From positions 62,001-126,000 of the forward strand of contig SUWW01000007.1 in assembly GCA_015061285.1 (NCBI GenBank): a stretch of 64,000 nucleotides of DNA, read 5' to 3'. Shown piece by piece: positions 16,678-24,421 of the stretch. A program made the translations under genes and the position numbers. The notes under the pieces were generated by a model. The model was not told where the DNA came from. It made no database searches and saw only the letters and a list, made by a program, of their open reading frames with translations. How positions within the stretch are numbered: position 1 is the first letter of the stretch; every line of letters begins with the position of its first letter. Source of the DNA: Bacteroidales bacterium. GTDB lineage: Bacteria; Bacteroidota; Bacteroidia; Bacteroidales; Marinilabiliaceae.

Positions 16678-18633
16678 TTATCTCCATTCTACAATGCTAT
16701 CATTACGAATGATGAACGGTCGCTCATCCCAACCTCGTGTGAGGTCTCTTACCCAATACAAAGCATTGGTAGGTACATTGTCATAGCGCAAAACGTTAGT
16801 TTTAGCAACTTGTTGTTCTAATGCGACCCACACTCTACCATTGAAATAGCGTAACTCATAGGTATCACCGACACGTATGTCATTGTCATCAGAGCGTGGT
16901 ATTATGCGAACGAAACTGATTTCCTGAGGTTTGCTCAATTTTATTCCTACCCAATTGTTGTTCTTGTTTTGAGTCTCAAAGTTCGTCAGATAGTCGTTGT
17001 CGAAAGCTTTAGCTGTTACGTTTACTGTAGCGGCTTCGCAAGCTATAGGAGCACCTTCGAGCTTTGTTGTGTCGCTATCATAGAAAGCAAGTTCGGCTAT
17101 ACTTCCATAGCAATCATTGGCAGACAGATAACGATAATAACGATATGCTTTGTTGCATTGTATTTCTTGTGGATCATTTACGTATACATTATTTATGACA
17201 AAAAGGGTTTCGGCGTCCGCAAAGTCTAGGCGATTTGCCCCTTGTATCTTCCCTCCTAATAATCGGTGACGCATTTCAGCTACATTGCGACTTTGATAAT
17301 ATTTACGACGAATGTCAAGAGGTCGAGTTTGTATAGTATCACATACTATGTATTCTACACATCCATCTTGATGCACAATGAACGGTTGGCTTATTGGAAC
17401 CAAGTTTTGACCATCAAAGCCTTGCGCAATGTAGAGTATATTTCTGCCAATTTTTTTGAAGTAAGCCTTACCATTTTTGACTTCGCCATAGTCGACAACA
17501 GACCACTCTATGTCATGCCCATTGAATACTGAAATGTAAGCGTATGGTTCTACTAATTTTGTGCTCGGAGCGATGAAGATGCCTATATCTGATGTAGAAA
17601 AATATTTGTCTGTGACATCTATTTGACAAATAGGGAATGAATACTTCAATACAGATCCGTTCTTATACTTTAGTCTTTGAAGATTCATTGCGTATGTAGA
17701 ACGATAAACCTTAGGAATCCTTTCGTATGGGAAAAAAGCTTGCCCTGGCACAGACGATATATCCCATTCTGAAGTTAACTGCTCGCCTCTATGAGATAGC
17801 GTCACATACCATGTGTGGCCCGACCTATACCGACCCCACATTGGTGTTCCATCTATGATTGCTGGCAGACCCACACTTCGATAAGCGAGTACACCAAGCA
17901 ACACATAGTCGTGACATTGACCAAAAGTTAACCGAGATATGGTAGATGCACTAAGTAGAGTGTGACCTATTTCCGTGTATACTCCATATGGTTTTACTTT
18001 GCTCAATATTCTATTACGAACGGCAGATAGCGTTTTGGGTATAGTGTTATACTCTTCGTCATCTGGAATTATTCTGGCTATAGTATCTGCAAAAGCCATT
18101 CGCATGGTATCGCGCCATGCATCAAAACTCTGAAACTCAACCGCTTTATATGGCAAAATCCATTCGCAAAATTCGTCAAACGACAAATGCCGAGCCCATG
18201 GTTGTTGCCATTGCTCAAATGCATCATCGATGTTTTTTATAAGGTATTGTGCTGACATTATTTTTATGTCAGAAGTTTTGTTTGCAGTGGCATAAGCAAA
18301 ACTTTTTTTACTCAAGGCCAACAAGGTGTCGCGTTGTTGTATAGGAGTTAATTCCGATTGCAGAATTTGCGTAGCAATTGTGTAGTATCGTTCAATAGCG
18401 GAATCGGCATACGAATAATGCGCAGGCATATTGCGTATTAAGAATTTGGCAGCCTCCAATTTCAACGAATCTTTGGCATAGTGGTTCAATACGCACTCAA
18501 GTTCTGTCCTATTCGTGCCCGCTTGTTCTAATGCTACGCGTAGCATTCGCTCTTCGGTGCTTTGTCTGCAACCGCAAAGCGATAGCACAGCAAATAGCAA
18601 TGCGATATAGTTTTTTACTTTGATATTGCTCAT
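16678..18633 (-). CDS. Transglutaminase-like lipoprotein, paralogue 2
   Basis: A 651-residue predicted lipoprotein (signal ending LCGC) with the same architecture and exact length as the locus-1 homologue. The shared start of the mature region includes EQAGTNRTELECVLNHYAKD. The transglutaminase-like core has Cys in LTFGQCHDYVLLG and His in RSGHTWYVTLS, followed by SEWDISS, so unlike paralogue 1 an Asp is available for the triad. The C-terminus has a discoidin-like pattern (NWVGIKLSKPQEISFVRIIP) and ends with the shared WVRDLTRGWDERPF block. About 135 bp separates it from the upstream thiol gene. Substrate unknown. Confidence 0.8.
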   Translation of the reverse strand: MSNIKVKNYIALLFAVLSLCGCRQSTEERMLRVALEQAGTNRTELECVLNHYAKDSLKLEAAKFLIRNMPAHYSYADSAIERYYTIATQILQSELTPIQQRDTLLALSKKSFAYATANKTSDIKIMSAQYLIKNIDDAFEQWQQPWARHLSFDEFCEWILPYKAVEFQSFDAWRDTMRMAFADTIARIIPDDEEYNTIPKTLSAVRNRILSKVKPYGVYTEIGHTLLSASTISRLTFGQCHDYVLLGVLAYRSVGLPAIIDGTPMWGRYRSGHTWYVTLSHRGEQLTSEWDISSVPGQAFFPYERIPKVYRSTYAMNLQRLKYKNGSVLKYSFPICQIDVTDKYFSTSDIGIFIAPSTKLVEPYAYISVFNGHDIEWSVVDYGEVKNGKAYFKKIGRNILYIAQGFDGQNLVPISQPFIVHQDGCVEYIVCDTIQTRPLDIRRKYYQSRNVAEMRHRLLGGKIQGANRLDFADAETLFVINNVYVNDPQEIQCNKAYRYYRYLSANDCYGSIAELAFYDSDTTKLEGAPIACEAATVNVTAKAFDNDYLTNFETQNKNNNWVGIKLSKPQEISFVRIIPRSDDNDIRVGDTYELRYFNGRVWVALEQQVAKTNVLRYDNVPTNALYWVRDLTRGWDERPFIIRNDSIVEWR

Positions 18634-18768
18634 TGTCTATAGTATCATTTATGTATGGGTTCGCCTATTGCCAATATAGATGTCATAGAGTGGTATCTCT
18701 ATAAGCAGTATCATGGATAGTGCTGATTGCGCTTTTGTAAGACGGGTGGCGTATTTATTATTGCATTT

Positions 18769-19359
18769 CTAATATAACTTCTTACAAAATTCTCTAATGA
18801 ATGTTGAGTCTAATGATTCTGTTGCTTTACTCGGGAAATAGATACTTTCGACCTTTAGCTCGTTATTCACCACCATATAGTAAGGCATCATTTTTTCATC
18901 AGCGTTTAGGCTTAGATATGAAGTATTTACCACTTTGAAGTCTCTTATATGGCGTGGATCAATTATTCTGTTTAGCAGCCTTACATTTTTGAATGTACCA
19001 ACGAAAACTACCTTATCGAAAAGCGAAGCATCTACGTATCGTAATATTTTATTCACAGCATCTTCTTCGCAATTACCACAAAATTTTTCTGACATTCTGC
19101 AAATCAGAAGTTTGTCATTATCGACAAAAAGATTTTGTAGGGTATATACATCTTTGAGCGTATCTTCCACTTCAACGTTGTATAACGTTTGCCCAATGTT
19201 TTCGTAAGCAAAGGCTAAATTGCTTCGCAACACATTGTTCTCGTCACTCAATGCAATTACTTCTCTTTGAGGACCTATTTGCTCACCTTGTTGCAACGTA
19301 CAAGATAGGCTGATACTGACTAACACTACTGCTATAGGAGTTGTAACAAACTTTTTCAT
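18769..19359 (-). CDS. Exported thioredoxin-like CxxC protein (locus 2)
   Basis: A 196-residue predicted lipoprotein (signal ending SISLSC). The centre reads KLLICRMSEKFCGNCEEDAV, a CGNC redox-type motif after a beta strand, followed by KVVFVGTFKNVRLLN, which fits a thioredoxin-like fold. It parallels the thiol/DUF1573 gene of locus 1 and the CSSC lipoprotein of locus 3, but lacks the DUF1573 domain. Expressed with its neighbours (7 bp from the upstream gene). Reading past its TAG stop stays open for a further 36 codons, which may be chance. Confidence 0.65.
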   Translation of the reverse strand: MKKFVTTPIAVVLVSISLSCTLQQGEQIGPQREVIALSDENNVLRSNLAFAYENIGQTLYNVEVEDTLKDVYTLQNLFVDNDKLLICRMSEKFCGNCEEDAVNKILRYVDASLFDKVVFVGTFKNVRLLNRIIDPRHIRDFKVVNTSYLSLNADEKMMPYYMVVNNELKVESIYFPSKATESLDSTFIREFCKKLY

Positions 19360-19366
19360 TTTTTTT

Positions 19367-19798
19367 CTAAAATTTCCATTCCAATTTTAGGCCGACACCA
19401 TATTTGTATGGATAGCGGTAATCAATTTCGCCAGGAACACCAGGGGGCAATGGCAAAGCATCCGTTCTGTAGTATCCTATAGATGACTTGAATCCATTTT
19501 CACCATCTTTTGTGGCAACTCTATTGTTAAGCACGTCTATATAGCGGCTTGATGTCTTTACTAAAATCGGATATTTTGTCTTTTTGTCTCCGCCACCAAT
19601 AGATGATTCTACCACATCTGTTGCATTAGAAGAAATCCGGAATGATCGCTGTAGTGAATCACAATTTACGTGCATAATACTATATGCCTTATTGTTGGTG
19701 TATGTCGTATCCGTAAGGTTGCTATACTGAGCAAAGCCGACACACTCAAATGCAGAACTCAATGCTATTAGTAAAAGACTTCTCCCTTTAGCGTTCAT
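19367..19798 (-). CDS. Small exported protein of locus 2, unknown function
   Basis: 143 residues from MNAKGRSLLLIALSSAF, a signal-peptide-like start placed 13 bp after the preceding stop; the ATG at 19822 would overlap that gene. The mature part is beta-rich and ends YKYGVGLKLEWKF, with alternating hydrophobics and a terminal Phe as in outer-membrane strands, but it is too short for a full barrel. I do not recognise the family. Present only in locus 2, between the propeller and thiol genes. Confidence 0.6.
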   Translation of the reverse strand: MNAKGRSLLLIALSSAFECVGFAQYSNLTDTTYTNNKAYSIMHVNCDSLQRSFRISSNATDVVESSIGGGDKKTKYPILVKTSSRYIDVLNNRVATKDGENGFKSSIGYYRTDALPLPPGVPGEIDYRYPYKYGVGLKLEWKF

Positions 19799-19811
19799 AA
19801 CAAAATGATGT

Positions 19812-21047
19812 TTATAGTTCAACTTTATATAGAACTAACAACACATTATCTTCTTCCTTGTGCCTTTGAATTTTTGCTATGTCTTCTTTTGATAGCAATT
19901 TGCTATCCTTACAATATTCTGAATATGCGAAATTGGATATTGTGGTTATGAAATAATCTTTATAAGTTGAGAACGGAAGATCTATCAAAGGAAATTGGTT
20001 AATGTCTATATTTTTACGAAATCCACCAGTTATTTCCCCTGTTTTCATATTTCGATATGCTAAAAAATCACCTTTTGTAAAATGAGACAAACGAAACGCT
20101 TGAATGTTACCTGCTTCTCGGTAATCTCCAATAAAGAAGCAATAGTCAGAATTATTTACATTTCCATAAAAATCAGCAAATGAATTGCTTTTGTCTAATA
20201 TGCTTTGCGGAACCTTTTTGTCAGAATAGTATAGGACATAACTAGCAGACAATTTATTGTCGGATAGCGAGAAAATCGTATCGTTAAAAGGTTTTGGTAT
20301 AAGTAAATGTTCTTCATTAACAGATAGATAATGACGACTTGCTAGCCCTATAAAATTGGATCCTGGAAGGCCATAATTTATCATACTATAAGTTGTATCT
20401 GTTTGGAAAAACATATTATCAGAAATATCTTGCATTTGTGGATTTACGGAATTAAGCGTCTCAAATGCATAATGTCCATTGAATATTTTGAAATCGTGAG
20501 TTCCAAATGGGGTTATTTTTTCATGTAAATAATTACCATCCTTATCATAGTAGTACATGCATCTATTTTGACATACAACAAGTTCATTTGTGTTGTGGTC
20601 AAAGTCGATTGCAGCAACCATATATAATTCGCCCGGACCATTGCCATTTTTTATTCTATGGATAAATTTCCCTTCACGGTCAAATATTATTACGCCTCCT
20701 TGCAAATAGTCATCCTCTACATATATTCTTGAATCTGTTATGATAATATTATAAATATTTCCTACAAGACTTTCGTTTGTGGATTCCAATTCTATGATAT
20801 TCATTTTTTTGATTATACTTCCATACTCTATAGCGCTATCAAATAGATCGTTGAGATCTATTTTTATCGTTTTGGTACGGTCTACCGGCAAAAATGCGGA
20901 TGCGCTAGCATTTAGTGTCTCAATTTGTTTTTGAGAATATCCATAAGTCTCGTCTTGATTAGATGTTTTAGAATTACAATTTGTAAAAACAGAGATACTA
21001 ACAATTACTAAAGCATACAGAAAAGTTTGTTTAAGAATGAGTTTCAT
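19812..21047 (-). CDS. 6-bladed beta-propeller lipoprotein (locus 2)
   Basis: 411 residues from MKLILKQTFLYALVIV, with a lipobox-like VFTNC; the frame extends upstream to 21092, but those codons lie in the hairpin and are unlikely to be used. The mature protein has propeller-type strand repeats: GGVIIFDREGKFIHRIKNGN, GPGELYMVAAIDFD, MYYYDKDGNYLHEKI. This matches the Bacteroidales 6-bladed propeller lipoproteins related to BF3164. It follows the NVEALA-like gene across a strong hairpin, as in locus 1. Confidence 0.75.
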   Translation of the reverse strand: MKLILKQTFLYALVIVSISVFTNCNSKTSNQDETYGYSQKQIETLNASASAFLPVDRTKTIKIDLNDLFDSAIEYGSIIKKMNIIELESTNESLVGNIYNIIITDSRIYVEDDYLQGGVIIFDREGKFIHRIKNGNGPGELYMVAAIDFDHNTNELVVCQNRCMYYYDKDGNYLHEKITPFGTHDFKIFNGHYAFETLNSVNPQMQDISDNMFFQTDTTYSMINYGLPGSNFIGLASRHYLSVNEEHLLIPKPFNDTIFSLSDNKLSASYVLYYSDKKVPQSILDKSNSFADFYGNVNNSDYCFFIGDYREAGNIQAFRLSHFTKGDFLAYRNMKTGEITGGFRKNIDINQFPLIDLPFSTYKDYFITTISNFAYSEYCKDSKLLSKEDIAKIQRHKEEDNVLLVLYKVEL

Positions 21048-21078
21048 AGAATTTAATTTATTGCTGTTTATACTTATT

Positions 21079-21117
21079 AAACCACGACTCACACGAAACT
21101 CTTGCGAGTCGTGGTTT
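21079..21117 (-). terminator. Hairpin between NVEALA-like gene 2 and propeller gene
   Basis: Perfect 12-bp stem AAACCACGACTC / GAGTCGTGGTTT with a 15-nt loop. Same position as the 13355-13386 hairpin but unrelated in sequence. Few U residues follow, so a processing or stability element is as likely as a terminator. Confidence 0.65.
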
Positions 21118-21140
21118 CAATTTGTTACCTTAACATACTT

Positions 21141-21596
21141 CTAGAAGCAGAAATCAAAGCCTACTGTACACATGACTTGAAATTGTCCAGAATTAAAATT
21201 ATAGGAACCTTGCACCCCAAAATTGAAATTTCCATAAGAAGTGTTATAATTCTGATTGTAATTACCAGAAATTGACACTCCTTGGTTCTTGTTGTAATCC
21301 ATGCCAATACTATTCCCATTCCCAGAATTATAGGAGGCGCCTATTCCCCAGTTCTGAGAATTTTCATAGTTGCCTCGGATGACAACTGATTGCTTGTTCT
21401 TTTGTTGATTACTCAAAGAAGAAGGATATCCAAAGCTATTATTCCCAAACTGATAATCGGTTTGTGCCACAGCAACATGTTCTACATCGCCAATCATCAA
21501 ATCGGAATTTACAGAAGTGTCTTGGGCATTCCATACATTAATTCCCGCTATAGCAGCCGCAGCTGCTATGGCTAATGTTTTATGAATATTTTTCAT
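21141..21596 (-). CDS. Long NVEALA-like secreted protein with Gly/Asn/Tyr-rich tail (locus 2)
   Basis: 151 residues. The leader MKNIHKTLAIAAAAAIAGIN is very close to that of NVEALA peptide 1, and SDLMIGDVEHVAVAQ occupies the NVEALA-motif position. The rest differs: a tail of short alternating strands rich in Gly, Asn, Gln, Ser and Tyr (GIGASYNSGNGNSIGMDYNK, VSISGNYNQNYNTSYGNF), ending CTVGFDFCF with two Cys. The pattern suggests a small beta-barrel or an amyloid-like fibre subunit; neither is shown. First gene of locus 2, with the same leader elements upstream as locus 1. Confidence 0.65.
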   Translation of the reverse strand: MKNIHKTLAIAAAAAIAGINVWNAQDTSVNSDLMIGDVEHVAVAQTDYQFGNNSFGYPSSLSNQQKNKQSVVIRGNYENSQNWGIGASYNSGNGNSIGMDYNKNQGVSISGNYNQNYNTSYGNFNFGVQGSYNFNSGQFQVMCTVGFDFCF

Positions 21597-21635
21597 TTTA
21601 TGTTCTATTCATTTGCTCAAAAAAATCTCACTCAT

Positions 21636-21657
21636 TGTCACATTGAGCGGTGTGACA
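21636..21657 (-). ncRNA. Conserved 5'-UTR hairpin upstream of NVEALA-like gene 2
   Basis: Perfect 7-bp stem TGTCACA / TGTGACA with an 8-nt loop, 40 nt upstream of the start. Counterpart of 13663-13689 with a compensatory base-pair change. Confidence 0.55.
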
Positions 21658-21670
21658 GAAAAGCGTTTTT

Positions 21671-21832
21671 TCAAAAAAAATGATTGCACTGCTGAAAAAC
21701 CAGCTCGCGCCGCCATTTTGCCATAGCAAAAGGCTCAGAATTTACGTATGTTTGCCGTTGCCTCCTTTCTTTAGGTTGGTTTGTGTAGTTGGCTTGTTCA
21801 GTTACCAAGGCGAAGAAGTCAACTACATTTTT
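21671..21832 (-). CDS. Conserved short reading frame in shared leader, copy 2
   Basis: 53 open codons after a TAG, again without a standard start: KNVVDFFALVTEQANYTNQP, then RQRQTYVNSEPFAMAKWRRE and LVFQQCNHFF. Aligned with copy 1, several differences are synonymous in this frame (TAT/TAC, TCC/TCT, AAG/AAA, CGA/CGG). It ends 74 bp before the NVEALA-like start. The opposite strand is also open, so coding status is not settled. Confidence 0.45.
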   Translation of the reverse strand, partial: KNVVDFFALVTEQANYTNQPKERRQRQTYVNSEPFAMAKWRRELVFQQCNHFF

Positions 21833-21850
21833 CTATTTAGTTATATTGCT

Positions 21851-21927
21851 ATCACCGAATAAAACAGTATATCACGAATCTTGTACGCTCTAAAAAAGTA
21901 TCGCTTTTATTAGTCTAATTCGGTGAT
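21851..21927 (-). repeat. Long inverted repeat of shared leader, copy 2
   Basis: Arms ATCACCGAAT / ATTCGGTGAT (10 bp perfect) with a 57-nt interior that includes the TAGAGCG and AAAAGCGA blocks seen in copy 1. Relative to copy 1, an A-U pair in the arm is replaced by G-C. No good TTTG/TAnnTTTG promoter was found between it and the preceding gene. Confidence 0.55.
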
Positions 21928-21996
21928 GTTTTTTATTGTATAAAAGAGATTGTCTTTATACTTCGGTTCCTCTTTTCTTTATGTAACATTTTTATT

Positions 21997-22308
21997 TCAA
22001 AACGTTCCATCCGTATTGTCCTCTTCTGGTGAAACGCCTACTGTTGGGATGTATATCGGTTGATCGGCGATTGCATTTATTTCCCCATAATATAATAATT
22101 CGCCATCCTCAGTGCTTATCGTTAATCTGTATCGGCCAGAATAGAAAAATGTTACAACAAATCCATCTTTGACAATCTCTATATTGCCATTATAGAGGTG
22201 TAGCCCTTTGTTGCCTGTAGATACTTTTTGTGTTGATATTACTATTTCTTTAGCACTTGTCATTAATGTAATTGCAATGAGCAAAAACAGAGATGTGATT
22301 CTTTTCAT
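21997..22308 (-). CDS. Small exported protein, DUF3244-like
   Basis: 103 residues from MKRITSLFLLIAITLMTSA, a clear signal peptide; the frame extends to 22434, but those residues are not signal-like. The mature ~80 residues form a short beta sandwich pattern (NGNIEIVKDGFVVTFFYSGR, YRLTISTEDGELLYYGEI) like the DUF3244 family of Bacteroidales. A TATTTTTG sequence about 25 bp upstream may be its own -7 element, although no TTTG lies at normal spacing. It follows the regulator gene on the same strand. Function unknown. Confidence 0.55.
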   Translation of the reverse strand: MKRITSLFLLIAITLMTSAKEIVISTQKVSTGNKGLHLYNGNIEIVKDGFVVTFFYSGRYRLTISTEDGELLYYGEINAIADQPIYIPTVGVSPEEDNTDGTF

Positions 22309-22484
22309 TTTCGTTTTTGTTATTTGGTTTTGAGCAAAAATACCCCTGTTGTGCTGTAGAATACGAATCAAAAGTTGGTGGTTTTTTACAAAGTTTTCAA
22401 CAGGATAAAACACTGTGTTTTTAGCATGGTGCATTTTGGTTACAAGTAAAACTCGTAAAAAAGTTGGTGATTGGCCATTTCAAA

Positions 22485-24149
22485 TTATAGGCGTTTTCGT
22501 TGTCTTTCTACAATATGCCAGAGATCGTTCCATTGCATGTTTTCGTTTCCCTCTTGTTTGGCTATTTGTTCACGAATTAGGCGTTGACGTGTGCGTATGG
22601 TATTAACCGATTTGAACAAACATTCCGCTATTGTTATTGCAGTAAAGCCTACTCGCGTCATTTCACATACGGCAATGTCGTATGAGGTAAGGTTGCTGTA
22701 TCTACTCAACATAGCATTCGACATCATAGGGTAGATATACTCTATTTGCTCTATTATAAATGCGTATTTGTCATCGGCTTTTGCATCTTCATTTAGTTTT
22801 AGCAAACCTCGCGATATATTTTCGCAGATGTTCTTTCGCAGGATTTTATCCTCTGTGGTTTGTGCTTCTTCTTTTTGTGAATTCGCCAACACCTCAAGTT
22901 GCTTGCTTATATCTCTGTTTTTTAGCGTCTCTTCTATCAATTGCCTCATTATTTGCGCCTTGTGAGCTTCCAGCTCTGCGTTTCTGTGGCTTATATTGTC
23001 CCTTTGCCATTTAAGCCTTATTGTCACCAGAGACAAAACCAAGAATATTATAATTACGCTTACGATGAAATTGAAAAATCTCTGAACAATAGCATCTCTT
23101 GACGCAGTGAGCTCTCTATGTTCGTTCAACATACGGTCGATATTTTCAACTTCTAATTTGTTGCTATTTATTAGCACACTGTCCGACATAGCATCGTATC
23201 TGTAGAAATATGATAACTGTTGTTCATCATTTCTACGCTGCATATTGGCAATTATTCTCGATCGAGTGTAAGACAATTCTTCATAATAATTGCGAGGTGT
23301 AATAGTGTCGAGTATTGCATTGCAAGCCTTATAATCCCCCATTCCCGCTAGAAATGCAGCCTTATCAATCATTTCAGAAACAATATCATCATATTCTTCC
23401 GATGCATACATTATGCTCGTATCGCTATATGCAAGAGCCAAATCCCACTTCCCTTCTTTTACGTATGCGCCAGAAAGCAACATATAACTCAAAGAAGACG
23501 GAATAACTCTTTCGTCTGAAATACACGCAATCATAGAATCAGGCTCGTGCAATGAATAGTAGCATTCAGCTATACGAATTAGTGTAGACGATATGTATAT
23601 GGGATTATTTATTCGCTCAGCTATTTGTAAAGCTTCTTTCAATCTGCCTACTGCCAACCGCATAGAATATCGTTGTATATGCGCAATTGCTTCACGTTCG
23701 CGCGCCAAAAACGAATATCTATCGCATAGTATGGTGTCGAAAAGCGCCTGAGCTTGCTTTTCTATGTACAACGTAGAACTATAATCGCGATTTACGAAAG
23801 CCACCTTGCCCATATAATAGTGCGCCAAGCCAGCATGGTAATAGTCTTCTTTGTTGTCGCGGTAATATAAATAAGCACCTACACCAAGAGAATCGACAAG
23901 TGGTACATCACAGCGGTCTTGCGCTTGTAGCAAAAGTGTGCAGTAGAGCGCGTAAGTGTCGTCATCAACTTCAAATAAGTTAAGTTTGATAGGTTCAAGG
24001 AGGGCATAAGCCTCAGAGTCGCGATTACATATCAATAGAGAATCGGCTTCGGCTAGCACTGGGCGCAATTGTCTATCTTTTAGGTTGCATGCCGATATTA
24101 TGCTCACAAATATTCCGATGTACAGAATTTTGAATATAGATGATTTCAT
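22485..24149 (-). CDS. Envelope-anchored TPR sensor with C-terminal HTH (DUF6377-type regulator)
   Basis: 554 residues. An N-terminal signal ends in a lipobox-like IISAC. Residues about 30-330 are TPR-like helical pairs (LAHYYMGKVAFVNRDYSS, RIAECYYSLHEPDSMI). One membrane helix (about 358-378, FNFIVSVIIIFLVLSLV) is followed by a coiled coil and a C-terminal HTH resembling LuxR/GerE (about 490-525, SYDIAVCEMTRVGFTAITIA then ECLFKSVNTIRTRQ). This is the layout of the Bacteroidota TPR-membrane-HTH regulators: the TPR part outside the cytoplasm, the HTH inside. The shared leader of the two NVEALA operons also precedes this gene, so it probably controls them and itself (inference). Confidence 0.75.
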   Translation of the reverse strand: MKSSIFKILYIGIFVSIISACNLKDRQLRPVLAEADSLLICNRDSEAYALLEPIKLNLFEVDDDTYALYCTLLLQAQDRCDVPLVDSLGVGAYLYYRDNKEDYYHAGLAHYYMGKVAFVNRDYSSTLYIEKQAQALFDTILCDRYSFLAREREAIAHIQRYSMRLAVGRLKEALQIAERINNPIYISSTLIRIAECYYSLHEPDSMIACISDERVIPSSLSYMLLSGAYVKEGKWDLALAYSDTSIMYASEEYDDIVSEMIDKAAFLAGMGDYKACNAILDTITPRNYYEELSYTRSRIIANMQRRNDEQQLSYFYRYDAMSDSVLINSNKLEVENIDRMLNEHRELTASRDAIVQRFFNFIVSVIIIFLVLSLVTIRLKWQRDNISHRNAELEAHKAQIMRQLIEETLKNRDISKQLEVLANSQKEEAQTTEDKILRKNICENISRGLLKLNEDAKADDKYAFIIEQIEYIYPMMSNAMLSRYSNLTSYDIAVCEMTRVGFTAITIAECLFKSVNTIRTRQRLIREQIAKQEGNENMQWNDLWHIVERQRKRL

Positions 24150-24191
24150 TTAGGTACAAGGTTGATTAAGGATAAAGCAAAATTTCTACTG

Positions 24192-24362
24192 TCAAGAAGC
24201 CAACAAGTTATTTATATAGCCCATCCTAATAAAAAACGGATGCAAAGAATGGTAATTTGATAATGTTTGTCGTGCACCTACTTTCTTTTTAGGTTGTGTT
24301 ATGTAGTTGGCTTGTTCAACTTGCTGGGCGAAGAAGTCAACTACATTTTCTATTATTCTTTT
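24192..24362 (-). CDS. Conserved short reading frame in shared leader, copy 3
   Basis: 56 open codons, again with no standard start. It keeps ENVVDFFAQQVEQANYITQP and KKKVGARQT, then diverges (LSNYHSLHPFFIRMGYINN); the AKWRRE segment is lost. It ends 42 bp before the regulator start codon. The nucleotide block is nearly identical to copy 1 through the RQT codons. Confidence 0.4.
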   Translation of the reverse strand, partial: KRIIENVVDFFAQQVEQANYITQPKKKVGARQTLSNYHSLHPFFIRMGYINNLLAS

Positions 24363-24369
24363 TTATACG

Positions 24370-24421
24370 TAGCAAAACGAAAAAATAAAACGCTCTAAGT
24401 TCTAAGTACATCGTATTGCTA
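24370..24421 (-). repeat. Inverted repeat of shared leader, copy 3
   Basis: Arms TAGCAA / TTGCTA, shorter interior (40 nt) than the other two copies, with the shared TAGAGCGTTTT block inside. Arm sequence is unrelated to copies 1 and 2, while position and inverted pairing are kept. Confidence 0.4.
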
